The notes: generated by a model not told the origin, from the sequence alone. Positions 8,422-17,249 are shown, counted from the stretch's first letter. The stretch: 38,793 nucleotides of DNA from Candidatus Sumerlaeota bacterium (GCA_026398545.1 JAPLSR010000022.1:1-38793), one strand, 5' to 3'. Made by a program: numbers and translations.

Positions 8422-8587
8422 TCGTTTGCAGAAATTGCAGGAGATAGCTGTGCGTCTGCGGGTAGCCCCCGAAGAACTGGTCCGCATTAGCATCGAAGAG
8501 CTACTGACCCGCCCGGAAGAAGACTTTCGTCGCGCATTGGACTATGTGTTGGACAAGAATGCGGAACTCTATCGGCGGTTAGCATAG
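8390..8587 (+). CDS. Small antitoxin-like protein, probably ribbon-helix-helix
   Basis: A 65-residue protein. Its first 40 residues (TTITIALPDDRLQKLQEIA, then VAPEELVRISIEELL) have the strand-helix-helix pattern of MetJ/Arc-type antitoxins. The C-terminus (EEDFRRALDYVLDKNAELY) is the type that wraps a toxin. A GGAGG at 8376-8380 supports the ATG. No toxin gene follows: the next gene is purE, 137 bp on. It sits exactly between the two purE 5' copies, so it arrived with the insertion or lost its partner. The TATAAT of the left copy may transcribe it. Confidence 0.75.
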   Translation: MTTITIALPDDRLQKLQEIAVRLRVAPEELVRISIEELLTRPEEDFRRALDYVLDKNAELYRRLA

Positions 8588-8655
8588 GGATTTGGGGGTC
8601 AGTCTCCCTAACTTATTCAACTTTATTTTTCTTTTGGAGTAATAATTTTAGTCCG

Positions 8656-8772
8656 AAAGAAATATGTTGCGTGAGATTTGCCATACGTTTCATTTTATAA
8701 TTAATTCAAATGTGAGTGAGAACTATGCAAAAGCCCATGATTGCCATAATTATCGGGAGCAAGTCGGATTGG
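8656..8772 (+). repeat. Right copy of the 117-bp direct repeat
   Basis: This is the functional copy, continuous with the full purE fusion gene. Differences from the left copy cluster around the start codon and codons 3-5 (AAT/AAG, CCT/CCC, GGA/ATG), plus AAA/AAG at codon 13. The non-coding part is essentially identical. Confidence 0.93.
8671..8701 (+). promoter_or_regulatory. Candidate promoter of the purE fusion gene
   Basis: A consensus TATAAT at 8696-8701 lies 23 bases before the ATG. The best -35 match, GTGAGA (8671-8676), is four of six but at a long 19-base spacing, so the -10 carries most of the weight. The same sequence is kept in the left repeat copy. Confidence 0.4.
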
Positions 8773-9966
8773 ATGTTAGTGGAAAAGGCGCTGGCGGCAG
8801 TTGAGGAACTGGAACTTTCATGCACGGTTAAAATTGCCTCTGCGCACCGCTCGCCAAAAGCCGTGGAGGGCTGGGTTGCCGAGGCGGAACAGGCGGGCGT
8901 GAAGGTCTTTATCGCCATCGCCGGCATGACAGCCGCACTCCCGGGCGTTGTGGCGGCATACACACTCCTGCCCGTCATCGGTGTCCCCGTGGAGAGGGGA
9001 ATACTTCGCGGGCAGGATGCGCTTTATTCCATCGCACAGATGCCTCCGGGGGTGCCGGTCGCCACGGTCGGCATAAACAACGTCCAGAATGCGCTCCTCC
9101 TTGCCGCAGAAATCATCGCCCTGCATGACCCCGAATTGAAAAAACGCCTCGAGGCATTCCGAAAAAACCGGGCGGATAAAATAGATGAGGAACAAGCGGA
9201 ACTCTTAAGACGCTTCCCCCACCTCGCCCTGCATCCCCCGAAGGAGGAGGCGAAAGAACCTATTGAAGAGGAGAAAAAACGGATTGGTTTGCAAAAACCG
9301 CCCGAAGGGGGAGCCCCCAAAAAGAAACTTGTCCACGAGGTCGACCCGGATAATCCATCCCATGAGACTATTGAACGCGCCGCCGATACTATCCTCGACG
9401 GCGGAATAATCGCCATCCCCACAGACACGGTTTATGGTCTCGCCTGCGACTCCACAAATGCGCGCGCCGTGAAGAAACTTTATGAACTTAAAGGGCGCAA
9501 CGATTCAAAGCCGATTGCAGTGCTGATTGACAGCATGCGCACCCTCTCTCAGCTCGTACAGCGCATCCCGAAGGATGTGGAGGAGATGCTGGAAGAGCTC
9601 TGGCCCGGCGCCCTGACGGTGGTTTTTCCCAAACCGGAAGCAATGCTCTCCGCCGTGTCGCCGGGGTCATCCATCGGTGTCAGGATTCCAGACTGCATCG
9701 TTGCCCTGAGCGTTATCAACATGCTGGCGCGACCGCTCGCCGTGACGAGCGCCAATCCCTCCGGTCAGCCGCCTGCCACAAACGCCGCCATGGTTGAGAA
9801 ATATTTCGGTTCAGAGATTGATATGATTTTAGACAACGGTAAGACAGAGGCGGAGACAGTCTCCACCGTTCTCTCCGTTGTTGAGGAGCCTTACACCATT
9901 CTTCGCGAGGGCGCCCTCTCCTTTGAAACCCTCCGCAACTACCTGAAAAACCTGAGCAAGAAGTAA
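8725..9966 (+). CDS. purE: PurE (N5-CAIR mutase) fused to a Sua5/YrdC threonylcarbamoyl-AMP synthase domain
   Basis: A 413-residue two-domain protein. Residues about 1-160 are class I PurE, which interconverts N5-CAIR and CAIR in purine synthesis: GSKSDW, SAHRSP and GMTAALPG are all present. A charged linker rich in K, E and P (about 160-205) leads to a full Sua5/YrdC/TsaC domain. It shows IPTDTVYGLACD, YELKGRNDSKPIAVLI, ELWPGALTVVFP and TSANPSGQP, the ATP/threonine-binding motifs of the enzyme that makes threonylcarbamoyl-AMP for tRNA t6A. The frame is uninterrupted across the junction. ATG 8725 is preferred over GTG 8716 because it gives the usual PurE start. I do not recall this as a standard arrangement. 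The two activities share no obvious substrate. Confidence 0.93.
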   Translation: MQKPMIAIIIGSKSDWMLVEKALAAVEELELSCTVKIASAHRSPKAVEGWVAEAEQAGVKVFIAIAGMTAALPGVVAAYTLLPVIGVPVERGILRGQDALYSIAQMPPGVPVATVGINNVQNALLLAAEIIALHDPELKKRLEAFRKNRADKIDEEQAELLRRFPHLALHPPKEEAKEPIEEEKKRIGLQKPPEGGAPKKKLVHEVDPDNPSHETIERAADTILDGGIIAIPTDTVYGLACDSTNARAVKKLYELKGRNDSKPIAVLIDSMRTLSQLVQRIPKDVEEMLEELWPGALTVVFPKPEAMLSAVSPGSSIGVRIPDCIVALSVINMLARPLAVTSANPSGQPPATNAAMVEKYFGSEIDMILDNGKTEAETVSTVLSVVEEPYTILREGALSFETLRNYLKNLSKK

Positions 9967-9997
9967 CCAAACACGGATTCTTAGAACCCCGATGTTT

Positions 9998-12910
9998 CTA
10001 AATTTTCCGGTCAACTGTTGAGCGGAGTTCCACGTCCTGGATAAGGATAGTCTGCCCATCACGGCTTGGGGCATCCTGGGGGATTGAAAGCGTAAGGATA
10101 TGTTTGCCGGGAGCAAGTTTGGGGAGCATTACATCCAATTGGACAAATTCGTTCCAATTTTTCCCACCTGCGAAGATTGCCTCCAGGGATTCCTGCTCAT
10201 CCACCTTGATAAGAAGCGGTACCTTCTTGAGCGGACTCGCGAGGAGCAGCACACAGGTAAAAGTGCCCTCCATTCGGGTATTGCATTCCCACGACATCGA
10301 CTCGCCCGGTCGTATGGCATAGTAGAACTGCGTCTGTGCATACTCATAATGGACGCCCAGCCGATTCTGATCGATTCCGCGGGCATCGGACACTGGCAGA
10401 ACAACCAATTCACCCGGTTGCAGACGTTTGCGCCAGACAGTTTCGTAGCGAGCGCCCATTTCATTGAGAGGTTGGCGCGGGTTGGCGGCAAGCTCGGCGG
10501 CGAACCCGTCTATTGTTGCCTTGAGTTCCGCCGCTGACATTTGCACAGAGGGCATGAAGTCGGGACCCGTCGTATAGTGGAGGAGTTCGTCGAACATGTA
10601 GCGGGTTGCGACAGCCCAAGGGAAGCTCTGGGTGAGATTGAGCGTCGAAATGAAGAGCCCGCCCTTTCCCACCCGGAGTTCGACCATGTAACCCTTACTG
10701 CGACCTGTATGGAAGTTGTCGATGGTGCGAATGATTGGTTCTGTTCCGGGCGGGAAATCAGCAAGCCGAAGTGACTTTGCACGATAAATCATCGGCCAGA
10801 ACTGGAGGTCGCAAAAGCCCTCGTGCGGGAAGCGAGATAACGCCGGATGTCGGTAGATAATCGTGCCGCTGTTGCCTTCGCGCCTGGGATTGTTGCTGCA
10901 GATGGTGAGCCAGTTGGTCAGCTTCTCATCCAGTTCGGGAAACACCGGCGGGGATTGGCGCCCGGGAAGAATGCGGGTAATGTGGAGACCGAAGATGCCT
11001 GCCTCCTCAGGCCATGGCCAGGTTTTGTCAGAGATAATCCAGAGACGACCACCCTTCTCAAGAAAGTCGTAGAATGCCCCCTGCCAGGAATCGGAGATAA
11101 CCAGACCGCCGGTCTTCACCGCTGGCGTCCAATCTGTTTTCGTTATGCGGTTCAATCTCTTATAGGTGTCCATATAAACAGAGAGCCGATCGCGGGTGTC
11201 CCAGAGTGTGACGGAACGTTGTATCTCCGGGCTGGCGATCTTAGAAGGGAACGCCCAGAAGTACCACTCGTTGTTGATTAGGGACTTCGTGTCAGGCAGG
11301 ACGGCTCGCAGGGTGAGTTTAGCCGCCGATGGGAGTTCGGGAATGACGACGGAGATTGTCCCGATTCTCGCCACATCCACCGGCTGAACCCGGACATCCT
11401 TGAACTCGCCGTGGGAGATGACCTGCGGACCATCCATCAACCACCAGCGGCACAAGGGGGTACTGAAAGGCTCCTCTCCATGGTGCGAAATCTCGATATC
11501 GACAGTCAACGTATCGCCGTAGTGAAAGCTTCGCTGATTCCACGTACAGAGCAAGACGGTTTCCCCGTTAGTCCGGAGAAACTCTTCGCATGTCACATTT
11601 TTCGGGTCGGCGAAATCGTCCACGACACCTGAGACATAATTGCCACAGTCGACGAAGCGCAACATGCTATAACCGTCGAGTTCGGGGAATTTTCGCGCCT
11701 CTTCGAGCATTTCCTTCCGACAGAGTGCCTGGATGCGCTCTGTGTTTCTCACACAAAGCGGAAGGAGATGCTCCAGGCCATTCTTGCGGGCATTCTCCAC
11801 CGCCACCTGAATCCAGTCGGGCGTTTTGGCATATTTGCCCGCGAGCTCCGGGTTCGGATACGAGGCAATGAGAGGATACTCATGTGCGATGATCGGGAAC
11901 CGGTCGCTTCTTCCCTTTCTATTGCCTCGAAGATAGAGCATGAAATCCTCACGAGCGAACTCTGCTACGTGCTCATACTCCCCGATGGGTCGCTCGATGA
12001 GGTCGTATTTCCCGAAATCATCGTTGAACGGATTGCTTCCTGAGCGGTTGAGCACGAAGGTTTCCGGGTCCATTTCCTTGGCTGTGTCGTAGAGGGTATC
12101 GAGGCATTTCACGAGTCCCGGGTCGTTGAGATAGATCTCGTTGCCCATGCTATAAATGAAGGCGGATGGATGACGCCGCGCCATTCTTATCATAGTGCGC
12201 CATTCCTCCCTTGCCTTTTGAAACCTTTCCGATTTGGGGTCATTTCCGATAGCTGTTCCCCCGATCTCCATTTGAATGAACAAACCAACCTCATCCGCGA
12301 TGTCCATGTAGGTATCGCTTGGGACGTGCGTGTGATGTCGAATCGCATTGAACCCGAAACGGCGTGTCTGAAGGAGCCTTTTGCGGATTTCCTCGTGCGA
12401 CAGGTCGTCGCAACCGCATCCGCCCTCACCGCCGCACGCTCGGACATAGAAAGGTTTCCCGTTGACAAAGAACCGCGCATTACGGGTTTCAAGTTTCCGT
12501 ATGCCGAAGCGCTGGTAAATCGATGCAATGCAGGCACCGTCCCCATCCGTGAAGGTCATGCGGAGATGATAGAGATTCGGATTCTTGGGACTCCACGGAA
12601 CAGCGGAATCGACCGCTGACTCGATCGAGGTGTAGTTCCCCTTCGGTGGCAGGGTGAAGGGAAACGTCCCGGCATTCTGAACCGTGCCGTCCGGATGTTC
12701 GATCTCAATACTGACACTTGTGTTCCGAAGCGCCTCTGCCTTTGTGTCGTTGAGCCAGACACGGATCTGGATGCGCCCCATTTCGGCATCTGAGAGGACA
12801 AAGACATCCTGAATTGGTTCCTCCCACTGATGAAGGGCATAAATTGTCTTGGGGAGCAGGGCGAATATGAAGACTATTCCAAGTAACCATTTGCGACCCA
12901 CAATGCTCAT
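9998..12910 (-). CDS. Exported glycoside hydrolase, GH2-like
   Basis: A 970-residue secreted protein with an N-terminal signal peptide (about residues 1-25, hydrophobic core LLGIVFIFALL). An Ig-like beta-sandwich (about 27-140) is followed by a TIM barrel starting near FFVNGKPFYVRACGG. The GH2 acid/base is N257-E258 in SMGNEIYLND; the nucleophile candidate is E344 in IAHEYPL. The beta-rich region after about 470 contains further accessory domains. The usual GH2 N-terminal jelly-roll seems absent. A GGEGGCGCDD cysteine cluster near 160-169 is unusual. It probably cleaves beta-galactosides, mannosides or glucuronides outside the inner membrane; specificity cannot be read. It follows the DUF1611 gene by 33 bp. 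Confidence 0.82.
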   Translation of the reverse strand: MSIVGRKWLLGIVFIFALLPKTIYALHQWEEPIQDVFVLSDAEMGRIQIRVWLNDTKAEALRNTSVSIEIEHPDGTVQNAGTFPFTLPPKGNYTSIESAVDSAVPWSPKNPNLYHLRMTFTDGDGACIASIYQRFGIRKLETRNARFFVNGKPFYVRACGGEGGCGCDDLSHEEIRKRLLQTRRFGFNAIRHHTHVPSDTYMDIADEVGLFIQMEIGGTAIGNDPKSERFQKAREEWRTMIRMARRHPSAFIYSMGNEIYLNDPGLVKCLDTLYDTAKEMDPETFVLNRSGSNPFNDDFGKYDLIERPIGEYEHVAEFAREDFMLYLRGNRKGRSDRFPIIAHEYPLIASYPNPELAGKYAKTPDWIQVAVENARKNGLEHLLPLCVRNTERIQALCRKEMLEEARKFPELDGYSMLRFVDCGNYVSGVVDDFADPKNVTCEEFLRTNGETVLLCTWNQRSFHYGDTLTVDIEISHHGEEPFSTPLCRWWLMDGPQVISHGEFKDVRVQPVDVARIGTISVVIPELPSAAKLTLRAVLPDTKSLINNEWYFWAFPSKIASPEIQRSVTLWDTRDRLSVYMDTYKRLNRITKTDWTPAVKTGGLVISDSWQGAFYDFLEKGGRLWIISDKTWPWPEEAGIFGLHITRILPGRQSPPVFPELDEKLTNWLTICSNNPRREGNSGTIIYRHPALSRFPHEGFCDLQFWPMIYRAKSLRLADFPPGTEPIIRTIDNFHTGRSKGYMVELRVGKGGLFISTLNLTQSFPWAVATRYMFDELLHYTTGPDFMPSVQMSAAELKATIDGFAAELAANPRQPLNEMGARYETVWRKRLQPGELVVLPVSDARGIDQNRLGVHYEYAQTQFYYAIRPGESMSWECNTRMEGTFTCVLLLASPLKKVPLLIKVDEQESLEAIFAGGKNWNEFVQLDVMLPKLAPGKHILTLSIPQDAPSRDGQTILIQDVELRSTVDRKI

Positions 12911-12943
12911 ATCTCGACCTCCACAATCTCTGCATGAAATTAT

Positions 12944-14023
12944 CTAAGGATGTTGGTTTTTATTCTCGTTTGCGGGGAGACGTCCTTTTACGACGCTGAC
13001 GAGTTTGCCGCATCCCTGCAGTAGCGGGTCGCAACCGGGGATGCCATATCGTCTTTCATATTCATCAGCGGTTTTTTCCACCTCCGCGGGGGTCATCTTT
13101 TCATGATTCAGGGCGATGGCAATTATGGGGGCGGGTGTAAGCTCTCGCAGGATTGCCATTTCCCGCTCAATGCCCGCCAGCCTCAAACCCGGAAAGCCAT
13201 CATAATATTCCCGCATCGGGGAGTGCTGAAGGATTATTGCATCGGGGCGACAGGCGGCAAGTATCTCAAATCCACCCGGATAGGCAGGATGGGTGAGACA
13301 ACCCTGTCCCTCAATGAGAATCGCCTCAGGGTGCAGGTCGTTCCATGCCTGCCAGACTATATGCTCCAGCTCCCCCGTCACAAAATCATTCACGATGGAA
13401 TCCATCACGATGCAATGCGGGACGCCCTGCATCCATGCGGTCTGACCTGTTCCCACGATGGCGCTTTTCACCCCTGCCTCAAGGAGCGCCCTGTTCAGGA
13501 GGATGGCGGTGGTGCGCTTGCCTATGGCGGAATCCGTGCCAAGGAGCGCCACCTTGAGCGCCCTGACATCCATAATCTTCCCGGTCCAGAAGTGGAGATG
13601 CTCACGCGAGGGCGGTCTGCGGACATCCCTGATTGTTGCGCCTCCAACCTGCGCGGCGCTCTTAAATTCCGGGTCATCGCCGAGGAAGTTGTGAAGACCA
13701 CTATCCACATTGATGCCGAGTCGCAAGGCATGCGCCACCGCCGGTCTGGCGGCATCCGGCAGACGCCCCCCATCCGGCGCAATCCCGATTACGAAATAGC
13801 GCGGTTTTTCGGGAAGGGCGGCGATGGCATCCTCGAGGGAGGCGAAAATCGGCACACCGCAGGGGTGTCCGTCAAGCGCCTCACCTGCATCCTTTCCGGC
13901 ACACAACGAATCAATTACTCCGCGCACGAGGTAGCGTTCTGTGAAGCGCACCAGCCCGTTAGCCGTCTTGCCTGTCGGTGTTGAGAATGCCCCCTCGCAG
14001 AAAATAAGCGCCGTTCCGTCCAT
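12944..14023 (-). CDS. DUF1611 (DgcN-like) P-loop protein
   Basis: A 359-residue protein of the DUF1611/COG3367 family. The N-terminal half has a Rossmann-like segment (YFVIGIAPDGGRLP). The C-terminal half has a nucleotide-binding loop GTDSAIGKRTTA and an ILIEGQGCLTHPAYPG motif typical of the family. The characterised relative DgcN acts on D-glutamate as an N-acetyltransferase, but most members are uncharacterised and no dgcA epimerase gene is adjacent. It lies 45 bp after yicC and 33 bp before the glycosidase gene on the same strand. The same window carries a glutamate racemase far away (37683-38525), so a D-glutamate link is possible but speculative. Confidence 0.75.
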   Translation of the reverse strand: MDGTALIFCEGAFSTPTGKTANGLVRFTERYLVRGVIDSLCAGKDAGEALDGHPCGVPIFASLEDAIAALPEKPRYFVIGIAPDGGRLPDAARPAVAHALRLGINVDSGLHNFLGDDPEFKSAAQVGGATIRDVRRPPSREHLHFWTGKIMDVRALKVALLGTDSAIGKRTTAILLNRALLEAGVKSAIVGTGQTAWMQGVPHCIVMDSIVNDFVTGELEHIVWQAWNDLHPEAILIEGQGCLTHPAYPGGFEILAACRPDAIILQHSPMREYYDGFPGLRLAGIEREMAILRELTPAPIIAIALNHEKMTPAEVEKTADEYERRYGIPGCDPLLQGCGKLVSVVKGRLPANENKNQHP

Positions 14024-14068
14024 GAATAAGACCTTTTACCGGTATCTCCTAATCATGCATTAAGATTG

Positions 14069-14959
14069 CTATTCCACATTCTGCAACTGCTCCCGGATTT
14101 TTTCGAGGGTGTTTTTCATGGCAAGGACGCAATTTGCGAGGTCGGTATCATGGGATTTGCTCCCCAGGGTATTGACCTCCCGCAGGAGTTCCTGAGAGAG
14201 GAATTCGAGGGGACGACCGGCAGGCTCCTCTGAATCCGTGGTAAGGAGCTGGCGGAATGTGGCGGTATGGGATTGCAGACGTGCGAGTTCCTCAGAGATA
14301 TCCGACCTGTCGGCAAAGAGCAGGACTTCCGCCTCAAGGCGTGCGGGCTCAATAGGAACGGGCGTTGTCTGATTGAACTCCTCAATTTTTTTCAGGAGGC
14401 GCTGGCGGAATTTCTCAAGCACCTCGCCCTTCCGCCCCTCAATTTCCCGCCTCTCTCCATCCAATTCATCGATGAGTTTCATGAGCACATCCGAGAGACG
14501 CCGCCCCTCCTTTTCCCTGGAGCGCTGGAGGTCGGCAAGCGCCTTCTTCACCCCCTTTTTCACCTCATTCAAAAGTTTTTCCTCATCGATAGCGGCTGGG
14601 GTTTCCACATAAAGTCCGGATATTTTCAGGAGGTCGCCGAGCCTCAGGTTTTCCCTGATGCGGAGGTGTTTTCTTACCGACTGAAGATTGTGATATAATT
14701 TTTCCAGGATGGGGAGATTAATCGTGAGAGAGGGGAGCGTTCCTTCCTTTTGCGCCCAGCGGATGGCGAGGTCCACCCGCCCGCGCCTGACCTTTCCAGC
14801 AATAAACTCCCTGAGGGATGTTTCCATTTTTGCAAGTCCCTGCGGAAGGCGGAAGGAATAATCCAGAAAGCGGTTATTCACCGTCCGGACTTCCACAGAG
14901 AAAATCCCCAAATCCCCCTCAAGCAGGGCGGCACCAAAACCTGTCATGCTATAAAGCAT
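14069..14959 (-). CDS. yicC: YicC/YloC-family endoribonuclease
   Basis: A 296-residue protein with the diagnostic N-terminus MLYSMTGFG and C-terminus GSKSHDTDLANCVLAMKNTL. The family are RNA endonucleases involved in RNA turnover. I chose the ATG at 14959 rather than the GTG at 14968 because family members start M(I/L)xSMTGFG and GGTGA lies at a suitable distance. It is the first gene of a minus-strand run with DUF1611 and the GH2-like gene, not next to gmk as in many bacteria. A divergent gene starts at 15044, so its promoter should lie in 14960-15043. Confidence 0.92.
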   Translation of the reverse strand: MLYSMTGFGAALLEGDLGIFSVEVRTVNNRFLDYSFRLPQGLAKMETSLREFIAGKVRRGRVDLAIRWAQKEGTLPSLTINLPILEKLYHNLQSVRKHLRIRENLRLGDLLKISGLYVETPAAIDEEKLLNEVKKGVKKALADLQRSREKEGRRLSDVLMKLIDELDGERREIEGRKGEVLEKFRQRLLKKIEEFNQTTPVPIEPARLEAEVLLFADRSDISEELARLQSHTATFRQLLTTDSEEPAGRPLEFLSQELLREVNTLGSKSHDTDLANCVLAMKNTLEKIREQLQNVE

Positions 14960-15043
14960 TTTCGTCACCGGTTAGAAGTTTTTTATTGAACATCTTATGT
15001 GTTCTAAGATACAAAATCATTTGTAATGTAACAGGAAGGTGTA

Positions 15044-16258
15044 TTGCAAGAAGAAGTAGAGAAGTCTAAAATGGAAAAACGCCCATTAGACAGGGATAAA
15101 GGTTTATTCAAAAAAAAAGAAGAGAAGAAACCACTCTCGCGTAACCCCAACCGGAGTCCACTCAGCGAGGTAAGTTCCGTGGAGCTCGATAATATCTTTT
15201 TCCCCGAGGAGAAAAAGGGGCAACCTCCCGCCGGTTCCACTCCACGCATACCGCGGATAAGTCTCGAGGACGCCACGCCCATTCCACTTGAAAAAGAACC
15301 GCCTCAGAAAACGCATATCCCCTCGCCGGGGCAATGGCAAAAGACGCAGGAGGTTTCTTTCAGACCGCCCAAGGCACCTCAACCTCAGATGCCGCCAAAG
15401 GAGGGAGCCCGCCGTGTTGCGCCAAAGTCACAACCCTCCGCTTCCGCCCCCTCGCCGGCAGAGATAACCAGTTTTTTTGTCCCTGCTGACCGTATTGATG
15501 CAAGGGGAAATATCATCCCGGTTGAGCCTCCTCCCGAGGAGACCGACAACGGGATAGGGCACGGGATGCGCAAAAAACCTGGACCTCTTTACACGGTCAT
15601 GCTGGCATTCGGGCGGCGCATCCATTTTACCAAAACGATTAATCTATTTTCCGAATTTCTGGGAATCACGAAGGAGGAGGCGGAGCGTCGCATCCGTTTC
15701 GGCAAAGGCATCCTTTTTGAAAACGTGGACGCCGCCACGGCAAGGGATTTGCAGGCACAATTCACAAATATCTCCCAGGGCGTGCGCATCGTAAGGGAAA
15801 ATGCCCTTGCCCGGATTCCCGAACCGCAGGAGGTGCTGGTCTGGCTTTTTTCTCGCAGGCATTTTCAGGTAACGACAAACCATGAAAAATTGGTTCTCCC
15901 GTGGGATAATATCCAGTTGGCTGTGGCGGGTGGCGTCCGACTCCATGAGACAGGGCACTCCCACAAAAAAGTCCTGGATCTGATACTTTCCGAACCTCAC
16001 ATACGCCTGCGGGTGTGGGATGCGACATTTAATTACAGGGCGTCCGGTGTTCCGTTTGATTCCCTTGGTGAGGTGAATTTTCTCAACCTGATAAAGGTTC
16101 TTGTGCGTTTTATTAAGAAGGCGCATTTCAGCCCCACGCTGAAAGAGATGATTGACATGAATCTTGCCGACCCGCGATACTTTGAAAGTTTGGATGAGTT
16201 TGAGAATTACACCCGTTGGCTTTATCTTACATTTTATGGCGAACCGCTGAGGTTATGA
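15044..16258 (+). CDS. Unknown protein with disordered Pro-rich N-terminus and conserved-looking C-terminal domain
   Basis: A 404-residue protein of unrecognised family. Residues 1-175 are Lys/Pro/Ser-rich and probably disordered. Residues about 180-404 look folded. The segment NLFSEFLGITKEEAERRI to GVRIV (about 200-250) recalls the ribosomal L7/L12-ClpS type alpha/beta pattern, a weak resemblance. The end (WLYLTFYGEPLRL) is aromatic. No signal peptide or membrane helix. The TTG at 15044 has GGAAGG just upstream; ATG at 15071, with GAGAAG upstream, is an equally good start. It is divergent from yicC. Confidence 0.75.
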   Translation: MQEEVEKSKMEKRPLDRDKGLFKKKEEKKPLSRNPNRSPLSEVSSVELDNIFFPEEKKGQPPAGSTPRIPRISLEDATPIPLEKEPPQKTHIPSPGQWQKTQEVSFRPPKAPQPQMPPKEGARRVAPKSQPSASAPSPAEITSFFVPADRIDARGNIIPVEPPPEETDNGIGHGMRKKPGPLYTVMLAFGRRIHFTKTINLFSEFLGITKEEAERRIRFGKGILFENVDAATARDLQAQFTNISQGVRIVRENALARIPEPQEVLVWLFSRRHFQVTTNHEKLVLPWDNIQLAVAGGVRLHETGHSHKKVLDLILSEPHIRLRVWDATFNYRASGVPFDSLGEVNFLNLIKVLVRFIKKAHFSPTLKEMIDMNLADPRYFESLDEFENYTRWLYLTFYGEPLRL

Positions 16259-16300
16259 GAGAAGGACAAATTTTAATATTCAATTATAAAGGATTTTGAA

Positions 16301-17249
16301 ATGGCATCCTTATATGTTTTTTCCATTATTGGTTTCCTGGTGGGATGGTTATTCACCCTTAATGCTTTCATTATTGGTTTCCCGGCGGGATGGTTATTCA
16401 CCCTTATTTCCATCCAGATTGCCTGGCGGTTCAGGGTTCATGACCGCCCGGGGGCGCGCAGTTCCCACATTGTCCCCACCCCTCGGTCTTCTGGATGACC
16501 TGCAAGGCATGAATGCCGTTTTTAAACTGGTTCTGCAGGGAGTTGGCGCCGCCTTTCCAGTTTTGCTGGGAATGAGGATTCGCTCCCTTGTCCATTTTGC
16601 CGGCATTGTGCCATCACCCATTCTGGGGAGTGTTCTTGCCTTCGTTTGGATTCTACTCGTCATAAATGCTTACAATTTCATGGACGGGATGGATGGGAAG
16701 GCGGGAAGCTTTGCGATGGTGGTTTCGCTTTTTCTTGTTATTATCATGAAGGGACAGCCCGGGGACCCTGTGAAAATCCTGTTACTCCTCCTTGCAGGCG
16801 CATCAGGCGGATTTCTGATATACAATCTCACCCCATCGGTAACATTCATGGGGGATTGCGGAAGCCAGTTCGTCGGGTTCATCCTTGCAGTCATTACTCT
16901 GCACCTGCATTCGGAAGACCCCGTCCGCTTTCCCTTCGGGATATTTGTCATTCTCCTTCTGCCCTTCCTGTATGATGTTCTTTACACCATAGGGCGGCGG
17001 GTGTTGCGCGGGGAGAACATACTCAAGGCGCACAGGTCGCACCTTTATCAGAGATTACTCATTGCGGGGTGGAGTCATCCGGCGGTTTTGCGTCTGACAT
17101 TTATGACATATCTCTTGTGCGGGCTATGCGCCCTTGGATTTGCAAGGACACGCCTGACAGGCGAACGCATTGCATACGGCATGGTTGCCCTTTTGATAAT
17201 GATTGTTTACTCTATTTTTGTGCGTCTGGTTGAAAAAAGAAAAGTATAA
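16301..17249 (+). pseudogene. WecA/MraY-family undecaprenyl-phosphate sugar-1-phosphate transferase, broken by internal deletion
   Basis: The N-terminal frame (16301-16498) starts MASLYVFSIIGF and reaches the family signature RPGARSSHIVPTPR, then hits TGA at 16496. The rest continues in another frame from about 16482: GLLDDL (the DD motif), NAYNFMDGMDG, VTFMGDCGSQFVGF and HRSHLYQRL, to TAA at 17249. In intact relatives about 45-50 residues, including two transmembrane helices, separate PTPRGGG from the DD motif. They are missing, so this is an out-of-frame deletion near 16481-16487, not a simple frameshift. The intact enzyme would load a HexNAc-1-P onto undecaprenyl phosphate. An assembly error is the alternative. 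Confidence 0.85.
16324..16413 (+). repeat. In-frame 45-bp tandem duplication in the glycosyltransferase N-terminus
   Basis: Two adjacent 45-bp units (16324-16368 and 16369-16413) encode IIGFLVGWLFTLNAF and IIGFPAGWLFTLISI. The duplication doubles the first transmembrane segment. Few bases differ, so it is recent or maintained. It lies upstream of the deletion in the same gene. Confidence 0.85.

Noticed and set aside
8671..8701. PurR-type operator before purE
   Set aside because: The ACGTTT core is present nearby but the flanking symmetry is missing.
13103..13984. 293-codon open frame opposite the DUF1611 gene
   Set aside because: Antisense to a clear gene, low-complexity translation with many Cys, His and Arg, no ribosome-binding site.
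16296..16480. Upstream part of the long frame in the glycosyltransferase locus
   Set aside because: Out of frame with the true N-terminus at 16301; only the part after about 16482 is the real reading frame.
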